From Cesiribacter sp. (GTDB lineage: Bacteria > Bacteroidota > Bacteroidia > Cytophagales > Cyclobacteriaceae): a stretch of DNA of 11,642 nt. Below the pieces are notes generated by a model. The model made no database searches. It had not been told where the DNA came from and was given only the letters and a program-made list of their open reading frames with translations. Position 1 is the stretch's first letter. Each line of letters starts with the position of its first letter. The position numbers were made by a program, and so were the translations under genes. This document shows positions 6,505 to 11,642 of the stretch, piece by piece. The stretch covers positions 1 to 11,642 of the forward strand of contig JASLAE010000456.1 in assembly GCA_030147305.1 (NCBI GenBank), written 5' to 3'.

Positions 6505-6761
6505 TTCTATTTAATTTACATTATTCTAAACCGTGGCTGGATGTGTAAAGCTCACAGCATTGTTGAAACCAAATCTTGTATAAGTGCAGAAAAGTATAAG
6601 AATTTACACGCTTCTAATCATATTATTACAGCAACGGTTCTATTATTTTTAGAACAGCGATAAATTGCTCTGCATGCATACTATCCTTTCAGATCTTTTT
6701 GTACCTTAGGCCCTGTAAAACCTGAAAACCATGCGTCTGCAATCGATTGAAGCACTAAAAC
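6505..6761. other. Gene-poor gap between the NTF2-like gene and the tRNA-Phe terminator
   Basis: About 250 bp of AT-rich sequence with no coding region I can support. It should contain the promoter of the minus-strand NTF2-like gene; a near match to the -7 box (TACTTTTC on the minus strand, about 6588-6595) lacks a -33 box. A 6-bp stem (GTTCTA/TAGAAC, 6637-6655) is present but has no obvious role. Confidence 0.35.
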
Positions 6762-6791
6762 AAAAAAACCCTTCCACTGTTAGGGAAGGGT
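6762..6791 (-). terminator. Rho-independent terminator of tRNA-Phe
   Basis: On the minus strand an 8-bp stem (ACCCTTCC with GGAAGGGT; plus-strand arms 6784-6791 and 6768-6775) with an 8-nt loop is followed by a T-run (A-run 6762-6768 on the plus strand). It begins 11 bp downstream of the tRNA 3' end, implying a single-gene tRNA transcript. Confidence 0.88.
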
Positions 6792-6801
6792 CTTGCTGTT
6801 G

Positions 6802-6874
6802 TGGTGATGAGTGGAATCGAACCACCGACTCAAGGATTTTCAGTCCTTTGCTCTACCAACTGAGCTACATCACC
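6802..6874 (-). tRNA. tRNA-Phe (anticodon GAA)
   Basis: The 73-nt minus-strand gene folds as a normal cloverleaf. The acceptor stem is GGTGATG with CATCACC and discriminator A. The D-arm reads AGCTCAGTTGGTAGAGC, the anticodon stem is AAGGA/TCCTT around the loop CTGAAAA with anticodon GAA at 6841-6839, and the T-arm contains GGTTCGATTCC. CCA is not encoded (the template continues A-C-A), so the tail must be added by tRNA nucleotidyltransferase. It has its own promoter and terminator. Confidence 0.97.
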
Positions 6875-6889
6875 AGCCGATTGGGAGTA

Positions 6890-6920
6890 CAAAAGTAGTA
6901 TAGAAATTTTTCTTGGCAAA
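6890..6920 (-). promoter_or_regulatory. Bacteroidota-type promoter of tRNA-Phe
   Basis: On the minus strand TTTG (plus-strand 6917-6920) is followed by exactly 19 nt and then TACTTTTG (6890-6897). This is a full match to the Bacteroidota primary sigma consensus, TTTG at -33 and TAnnTTTG at -7. The expected start point, a few bases downstream near 6883, lies just before the mature 5' end at 6874, leaving a short 5' leader for RNase P. Confidence 0.85.
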
Positions 6921-6988
6921 CATTTACCAGAAAAAAGATTTTAACCCCAAGTACCAAGTAATAGCAAATAACTAACGGATACGCCTTT

Positions 6989-8344
6989 ATGGAACTCTTA
7001 CAGCGTCTCATTTTTATCATATTAATCGGTATCACTGTCTGGCTTATTGCAAAGCGGGCACGGTTTATTAGCCGCAACATTAATTTAGGGCTACCTCAGG
7101 ATCGGACCGATCACAAAGACCAACGCTGGCGCAACATGCTGCTGGTGGCTTTTGGGCAAAGCAAAATGTTTAAACGGCCTATCCCGGCGGTGCTCCACCT
7201 TTTCATCTATGTTGGCTTTTTTGTCATCAACGTAGAGATTCTGGAATTTATCATTGATGGCATTTTTGGCTCTCATCGCTTCTTTGCCAGCATTATTGGT
7301 GGCGACGGCCTCTACACGGCAGCGCTCAACCTCTTTGAGTTACTGGCTGTACTCATCCTGATCTCTTGTGTGATTTTCCTTATCAGGCGCAACGTGTTAA
7401 AACTTAACCGCTTTAAAGGAGAGGAAATGACGCATTGGCCAAAGCTGGATGCCAACCTGATCCTTATCTATGAAATTGTGCTGATGTCAGCCATTCTTAT
7501 CATGAACGCGACCGATACCTTATTACAGGCAAGGGATGAACGCTACGTGGCAACAGGCAAATTCTTTTTCAGCGGGCTGCTTACTCCCTTATTTCAGGAT
7601 ATGAGCACGCCTTCCCTCATTATGCTGGAGAGAACTACCTGGTGGATACACATTATTGGAATTCTGGCCTTTGCTGTCTATATCACTTACTCAAAACATC
7701 TGCACATTTTCCTGGCTTTTCCCAATACCTATTATGGTGATGTAAAACCAAAAGGAGAAATGCGCAATATGCCTGTAGTGACCCAGGAAGTTAAAACAAT
7801 GCTGGGCATTCCGCTAGACACCACCACCAATGGTGATACACCACAAGCACCCGGAGAAGGCGCTGAAATTGGTCGTTTTGGCGCCAAAGACATCAATGAC
7901 CTGAGCTGGAAAAATGTGTTGGATGCCTACACCTGTACCCAGTGCGGTCGCTGTAGCAGCATGTGTCCGGCCTGGCAAACGGGTAAAAAATTATCGCCAC
8001 GTAAAATCGTCATGGATGTACGTGCCCGGGCCGAGGAAGTAGGCAAAAGTCTCGATGCGGGCGGTCCTGGACTGGCAGATGGCAAAACGCTTTTCCGCGA
8101 CTATATTACCGAAGAAGAGATTAACGCCTGTACAACCTGCCAGGCCTGTGTAGAAGCCTGCCCGGTTATGATTAACCCCCTGGACGTGATTCTACAGATC
8201 AGGCGTTATATGGCCATGGAAGAAAGCAGCAGCCCACAGGAATGGCAGATCATGTACCAGAACATAGAGACTTCCTTTGCACCCTGGAAATTTCCGCCAA
8301 GTGATCGCTTTAACTGGGCCGATCAGCTTAAAAACAAGGAATAA
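6989..8344 (+). CDS. Membrane Fe-S oxidoreductase: cytochrome-b-like domain fused to two [4Fe-4S] motifs
   Basis: This 451-aa protein has an N-terminal membrane part of about five helices (near residues 4-20, 65-90, 108-132, 155-175 and 218-236), resembling NarI/HdrE-type b-cytochromes. H70, H221, H237 and H239 lie at or near helix ends and are candidate haem ligands. A soluble domain follows with two ferredoxin motifs: C316-x2-C319-x2-C322-x3-C326-P and C381-x2-C384-x2-C387-x3-C391-P, a HdrC-like arrangement. With the next gene it would form a complex that passes electrons between a soluble donor and menaquinone, as in HdrDE or the ETF:menaquinone oxidoreductase (EMO) type, where the parts are joined differently. 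The direction of electron flow and the donor cannot be read from the window. The start at 6989 sits at the N-terminal helix. Only 67 bp, with no terminator, separate it from its partner. Confidence 0.88.
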   Translation: MELLQRLIFIILIGITVWLIAKRARFISRNINLGLPQDRTDHKDQRWRNMLLVAFGQSKMFKRPIPAVLHLFIYVGFFVINVEILEFIIDGIFGSHRFFASIIGGDGLYTAALNLFELLAVLILISCVIFLIRRNVLKLNRFKGEEMTHWPKLDANLILIYEIVLMSAILIMNATDTLLQARDERYVATGKFFFSGLLTPLFQDMSTPSLIMLERTTWWIHIIGILAFAVYITYSKHLHIFLAFPNTYYGDVKPKGEMRNMPVVTQEVKTMLGIPLDTTTNGDTPQAPGEGAEIGRFGAKDINDLSWKNVLDAYTCTQCGRCSSMCPAWQTGKKLSPRKIVMDVRARAEEVGKSLDAGGPGLADGKTLFRDYITEEEINACTTCQACVEACPVMINPLDVILQIRRYMAMEESSSPQEWQIMYQNIETSFAPWKFPPSDRFNWADQLKNKE

Positions 8345-8411
8345 TTAAGCATAACTGTTCTTTACTGCTTTCTTAGTGTCTAGTCTTAAATTTAATTTCT
8401 AATTCTATAAG

Positions 8412-9194
8412 ATGGAATATAAAGTGCCTACCGCCGCTGAGCTGGCGGCTGCCGGAGAAACACCTGATGTACTGTTTTGGGTTGGCTGCGCTGGCAGTTT
8501 CGACGACCGTTATAAAAATGTAACCCGCGCTTTTGTAAAGATCCTGAACAAGCTTAACATTAAATTTGCCGTGCTTGGCCAGGAAGAAAGCTGTACCGGC
8601 GATCCTGCCCGCCGCTCAGGAAATGAGTTTTTGTTTCAGATGCAGGCCATGAGCAACATACAGGTACTGAACGGATATGAAATAAAGCGCATTGTAACGG
8701 CCTGCCCGCACTGCTTCAACACTATTAAAAATGAATATCCTGTACTTGGCGGTCATTATGAAGTAATGCACCATTCACAATTTCTGCAGGAGCTGATCAA
8801 CAATGGCAAAGTTACCTTGAAGGGTGGGGGAGAGTTTAAAGGCAAACGGATCACCTACCACGATAGCTGCTACCTGGGTAGAGCCAATGGCATATATGAA
8901 GCCCCCCGCGAAGTGCTGGAAGCACTGGATGCGGAGCTGGTGGAAATGAAGCGTATTAAAGCAAAAGGCTTTTGCTGTGGTGCCGGCGGCGCACAGATGT
9001 GGAAAGAACCAGAACCAGGTACTAAAGATGTAAACGTAGAGCGTGCCGATGAAGCACTGGCAACCGGTGCCCAAACCATAGCAGTGGCCTGTCCCTTCTG
9101 CATGGTAATGCTGTCTGATGGTGTTAAAGCCAGAAATAAGGAAAATGAAGTAAACGTAGTAGACCTGGCCGAGCTGATTGACCGGAGCTTGTAA
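8412..9194 (+). CDS. HdrB-like (Fe-S)-binding protein with two CCG domains
   Basis: This 260-aa soluble protein has two cysteine-rich (CCG, formerly DUF224) domains of the HdrB/GlpC/LutA type. The C-terminal one is complete: C153 (HDSCYLGR), C188-C189-G (CCGAGG) and C227-x2-C230 (ACPFC), the pattern that in HdrB holds a noncubane [4Fe-4S] cluster. The N-terminal one has C26 (WVGCAGS), C98-x2-C101 (ACPHC) and a middle motif ESCTGDPARRSGNEF in which Ser60 stands where the first Cys of the pair would be, leaving C61. The two sites probably differ in chemistry. It follows the membrane ferredoxin-type subunit by 67 bp and is very likely its catalytic or electron-accepting partner. It has no signal peptide, so the site faces the cytoplasm. 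The physiological substrate is unknown. Confidence 0.9.
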   Translation: MEYKVPTAAELAAAGETPDVLFWVGCAGSFDDRYKNVTRAFVKILNKLNIKFAVLGQEESCTGDPARRSGNEFLFQMQAMSNIQVLNGYEIKRIVTACPHCFNTIKNEYPVLGGHYEVMHHSQFLQELINNGKVTLKGGGEFKGKRITYHDSCYLGRANGIYEAPREVLEALDAELVEMKRIKAKGFCCGAGGAQMWKEPEPGTKDVNVERADEALATGAQTIAVACPFCMVMLSDGVKARNKENEVNVVDLAELIDRSL

Positions 9195-9400
9195 GCATCA
9201 TATTAAGCTTCTCAGACGGTAAGCATTTTGCGCGCCAACGCCTGCCTGGTTAAAGACTGCTTTATGGTTATTATTAAATAGTTACTACTTGTATAACCAA
9301 GGCGTTTTCCAGCTTTTGATTTGGAAGCAGCATGGAACTCTAAAAGCAAAAATTGCTTTCTTAACCAAACGATTCATCAACAATAGAAGCAGAAACTAAT
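9195..9400. other. Intergenic region with competing inverted repeats
   Basis: The 206-bp gap carries several complementary blocks. AACGCC (9237-9242) plus TGGTTA (9247-9252) can pair with TAACCA (9294-9299) plus GGCGTT (9301-9306). TGGTTAT (9265-9271) can instead pair with ATAACCA (9293-9299). TGGTTAA (9247-9253) can also pair with TTAACCA (9361-9367). A further hairpin, AAAGCAA/TTGCTTT, lies at 9343-9359. No T-run follows the larger stem, so this is not a canonical terminator for the redox operon. Confidence 0.4.
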
Positions 9401-9898
9401 ATGTATACCTCTTTTCATCAATTACCAGATACAGCACGGCTTTGGGTATATGGCGCGCCCAGGCCCTTTACAACTGATGAAATAGCAACTATTGAAGCTG
9501 CTGCACCTACATTTCTGGGTAGTTGGGCAACGCATGGCACACCCCTGAAAGCTTCTTATCAGGTGCTGATGGGGCAATTTCTTTTGCTGGCTGTAGATGA
9601 AGCAGCACAACAGGCCAGCGGTTGCTCCATTGACAGTTCCGTTGGGTTTATCCGTACACTGGAGCAAACCATCAACCTGAGTTTAACCGACCGCAGCCTG
9701 GTTTATTTCAGGATCGCAGGTTCTGTTAAGGCTTACCCGCTTTCAGAGGTAAAGGCATTGATTGGCCAGGGGATCATTCATCCTCAAACGGAACTTATCA
9801 ATACCCTGGTGGTTAGCAAAGGAGAGCTGGAACAAAAATGGCTGCTGCCAGCCGGAGAAAGCTGGCTTAAAAGGCATTTTAAAAAAGCTACAGTATAA
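9401..9898 (+). CDS. Conserved hypothetical protein of Bacteroidota
   Basis: I recognise this 165-aa protein type from Bacteroidota, where, to my recollection, homologues are sometimes labelled 'ABC transporter ATPase'. That name is not supported: there is no Walker A (GxxxxGKS/T), Walker B or ABC signature. Visible landmarks are the opening YTSFHQLPDTARLWVYGA, a central NQASGC-like block (QQASGCSIDSSVGFI, with the only cysteine, C75), and the ending WLLPAGESWLKRHFK. There is no signal peptide and no membrane helix, so it is cytoplasmic. It has its own terminator and is separated from the upstream operon by 206 bp. Function unknown. Confidence 0.82.
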   Translation: MYTSFHQLPDTARLWVYGAPRPFTTDEIATIEAAAPTFLGSWATHGTPLKASYQVLMGQFLLLAVDEAAQQASGCSIDSSVGFIRTLEQTINLSLTDRSLVYFRIAGSVKAYPLSEVKALIGQGIIHPQTELINTLVVSKGELEQKWLLPAGESWLKRHFKKATV

Positions 9899-9900
9899 CT

Positions 9901-9934
9901 AAGACCACTGCTTTGTGCAGTGGTCTTTTATTTG
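9901..9934 (+). terminator. Rho-independent terminator after the conserved hypothetical gene
   Basis: An 11-bp stem (AAGACCACTGC, 9901-9911, with GCAGTGGTCTT, 9917-9927) closes a 5-nt loop and runs into TTTTATTT. It starts two bases after the stop codon. Confidence 0.92.
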
Positions 9935-10225
9935 ACAGCTAATACGTGATCTTGCTGAGCAGATAAATTCTTATGCTAAAAAGCAATGCTACCTGACTGT
10001 ACTTGTTTAGCATAATATCAGTAATGAAACCCCTGGGATGCAACCTATAATGGCTGAGGATGCAATATTTAAACACATACAGATTTGTATGTATATAGTT
10101 TTAAGGCTGTATTACTCTATTATTAGCGATCAAGATGATGATCTATAGCAGAACCCATTGTATAAGCCTTTGGCAGCAAGATACACGCGCGTAGGTAAGA
10201 CAGTAATAGTCCACCTGCAGGCTTA
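9935..10225. other. Gene-free gap with two inverted repeats
   Basis: About 290 bp between two terminators, with no coding region I can support. It contains a perfect 10-bp inverted repeat, TTATGCTAAA (9971-9980) and TTTAGCATAA (10006-10015), with 25 nt between arms. A second one has 7-bp arms, ACATACA (10075-10081) and TGTATGT (10086-10092). A 32-codon frame (10050-10148) has no recognisable features. The stretch could be an unannotated small RNA locus or decayed sequence. Confidence 0.4.
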
Positions 10226-10261
10226 AAAGCAAAAAGCACAGCTCAATCCGCTGTGCTTTTT
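10226..10261 (-). terminator. Terminator of the M23 peptidase gene (usable in both directions)
   Basis: AAAAAGCACAGC (10231-10242) pairs with GCTGTGCTTTTT (10250-10261) around a 7-nt loop. On the minus strand the hairpin is followed by a T-rich tract (A-rich 10226-10235 on the plus strand), 20 bp beyond the stop of the minus-strand gene. Both sides carry A/T runs, so it could also stop rightward transcription. Confidence 0.9.
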
Positions 10262-10281
10262 ACATTATCAAATTTTGTATT

Positions 10282-11607
10282 TTATAAGCTTGCCCGCAAA
10301 TCGGCTGAAGCAGTTTCTTCGACTTGATCTTCAGGCGCTGTAATGGTAGCCAGACGCTCGCTGTATTGCAGTTTAACTTCTTCAAAAGCCTGCAAATGCT
10401 GTTCATCAATAGGTTCTGCAGGTGGCATCTTCACAGAGAATGGGTCAACCTGTTTGCCATTTTTCCAGAAACGGAAGCACAGGTGAGGGCCCGTTGCAAG
10501 ACCCGTACTGCCTACATAACCGATTACCTGACCCTGACGCACATGAGTGCCTTTGCGCATTCCTTTAGCAATTTTGCTCATGTGCAGGTACTGCGTGGTG
10601 TAAGTGCCATTGTGTTTCACCTTTACATAATTTCCATTGCCAGCATTCCGGCCAGCCTCCACTACTACACCATCACCTACCGTATAAATAGGTGTGCCAC
10701 GGGGAGCGGCATAATCTGTGCCCAGGTGTGCCTTCCAGCGTTTTTGTACCGGGTGGAAACGCTTCATTGTATAGCGTGAACTTATACGGGTAAAATTAAG
10801 CGGAGCTTTCAGGAATGCCTGACGCAGGCTGTTGCCATTTTCATCGAAGTAGCTACTGCCTTCACCCTGATCGTAATAGAATGCATGGTAAGGCTGGTTC
10901 TCGTGATTAAACTGTACGGCAAGGATTTTACCAACTCCAATCTGTTTGTCTTCCACCCATTTTTCTTCATAAATCACCCGGAAAGAATCTCCTTTCTGGA
11001 TTCTAAAAAAATCGATCTGCCAGGCAAAAACGTCTACCAGCTTACTGGTAAGTGCTGGGTTGCCTCCTGCCTCTAACATACTTTCTGATAGGGAGCTGGT
11101 AATTACCCCATAAATACTTTTCTCTACTGTTTTAACTTCGCGCTGCACAATTGTTGCACCCAGCGTATCGCCTAAGGAGAACACAACAAACTCTGTTGGA
11201 TTAGGCTCGTAGATCATGAACTGCGCTGTCTGAGAACTGTCTTTGCTCGCCAGGATCGTAACCTTTTTATTGGCGATCAGCTGGCGTACATCAAAGATAT
11301 CGCGGCATTTTTGTGCCAGTTCGCTGGCAAGGCGTGCTTCTATGTTGAAGGGGTTTAAGATATCGGCCAGATTCTGGCGGGGTTTGATCGTTTGTTCTAC
11401 CACCTGAAAAGAATCTACTACCATCCCAAACAACAGGGTTGGTTCAGGTAATACCTCTTCTACAATTTTTTCTTGCTGAACCTGCGCAACGCGGCTGCCT
11501 GACTTCTCTTTAAAAAACAGATTTTGTGTTACCAAATCTCGCCCTGTCCACCATGCACATACCGCTACGGCAACTAACATCAGGGAGGTAACAACTCTCT
11601 TGCTCAT
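10282..11607 (-). CDS. Membrane-anchored M23 family metallopeptidase with Cys at a zinc-ligand position
   Basis: The 441-aa protein has one N-terminal hydrophobic segment (about 5-21), an uncleaved anchor or signal peptide, then a long periplasmic region (about 60-270) like the domains preceding the peptidase in MepM/OapA-type proteins. The M23 domain spans about 285-390: H294-LGT-D298, YLH342MS, and GPH375-L-C377-F-R-F-W. M23 enzymes cut peptidoglycan cross-links or bridges, with zinc held by His, Asp and the second His of HxH. Here that last position is Cys (codon TGC, 10479-10477), while the presumed catalytic histidines H342 and H375 remain. Cys can bind zinc, so activity is possible but unproven; I recall similar HVC/HLC forms in other Bacteroidota. 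The C-terminal 50 residues are acidic and probably disordered. Its promoter should lie in or beyond the last 35 bp of the window. Confidence 0.9.
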   Translation of the reverse strand: MSKRVVTSLMLVAVAVCAWWTGRDLVTQNLFFKEKSGSRVAQVQQEKIVEEVLPEPTLLFGMVVDSFQVVEQTIKPRQNLADILNPFNIEARLASELAQKCRDIFDVRQLIANKKVTILASKDSSQTAQFMIYEPNPTEFVVFSLGDTLGATIVQREVKTVEKSIYGVITSSLSESMLEAGGNPALTSKLVDVFAWQIDFFRIQKGDSFRVIYEEKWVEDKQIGVGKILAVQFNHENQPYHAFYYDQGEGSSYFDENGNSLRQAFLKAPLNFTRISSRYTMKRFHPVQKRWKAHLGTDYAAPRGTPIYTVGDGVVVEAGRNAGNGNYVKVKHNGTYTTQYLHMSKIAKGMRKGTHVRQGQVIGYVGSTGLATGPHLCFRFWKNGKQVDPFSVKMPPAEPIDEQHLQAFEEVKLQYSERLATITAPEDQVEETASADLRASL

Positions 11608-11642
11608 ACACTTGAATCTTTTTAAGATATCCGAATTTTTTG

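Noticed and set aside
6588..6595. Possible -7 box for the NTF2-like gene (TACTTTTC, minus strand)
   Set aside because: The last base departs from consensus and no TTTG lies at the required distance upstream.
6731..6895. Plus-strand reading frame beginning MRLQSIEALK and running through the tRNA
   Set aside because: Most of it is the antisense of tRNA-Phe and its terminator (EWNRTTDSRIF is a well-known tRNA artefact), so it is not a real gene.
6947..6960. Tandem heptamer CCAAGTA x2 upstream of the membrane Fe-S gene
   Set aside because: Only two short copies in AT-rich leader DNA; no reason to see more than chance slippage.
10050..10148. 32-codon frame in the gene-free gap
   Set aside because: Too short, no recognisable sequence, no supporting promoter or neighbour; length is expected by chance in AT-rich DNA.

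Overview
The window reads as a chromosomal segment of a Bacteroidota bacterium, most likely from the Cytophagales (Pontibacter/Hymenobacter-like; the genus is inferred from protein flavour only). Three things support this: no start codon has a Shine-Dalgarno motif, the tRNA-Phe gene carries a textbook Bacteroidota promoter (TTTG, 19 nt, TAnnTTTG), and several proteins are lineage-typical forms (a DksA/TraR protein with a degenerate zinc finger, an RluB-type synthase with a huge Arg/Gly-rich N-terminus, an M23 peptidase with HLC instead of HxH, and a 165-aa conserved hypothetical). No mobile element, CRISPR array or obvious transferred island is visible.

Layout. 1-673 (-) is the broken remnant of a secreted isoaspartyl peptidase/L-asparaginase. 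It has an internal deletion and a 17-bp tandem duplication, each of which shifts the frame. 856-3576 (+) is a compact information-processing cluster: DksA/TraR-like regulator, scpB (TTG start) and RluB-type pseudouridine synthase, closed by a strong terminator. 3805-4539 (+) is a seven-helix Bax inhibitor-1/YccA protein followed by a perfect 28-bp palindrome terminator. 4901-5890 (+) is an exported DUF1028 protein with a helical TPR-like tail. It converges on an exported NTF2/DUF4440-like protein at 6001-6492 (-). tRNA-Phe lies at 6802-6874 (-) with its own promoter and terminator.

6989-9194 (+) is a two-gene redox module. The first protein joins a cytochrome-b-like membrane domain to two [4Fe-4S] motifs and the second is an HdrB-like CCG protein, so together they look like a membrane quinone-linked Fe-S oxidoreductase (split HdrDE/EMO-like). 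9401-9898 (+) encodes a conserved hypothetical of Bacteroidota. 10282-11607 (-) encodes a membrane-anchored M23 endopeptidase-family protein.

Most of the window is housekeeping (translation, chromosome segregation, respiration, cell wall). The points most worth a second look are the doubly damaged asparaginase gene, the Cys substitution at a zinc-ligand position in the M23 protein, the split quinone oxidoreductase with unknown electron donor, the exported DUF1028 protein, the expanding RGG-like tail of the pseudouridine synthase, and a few structured intergenic repeats. I did not find a convincing wholly new multi-gene system.
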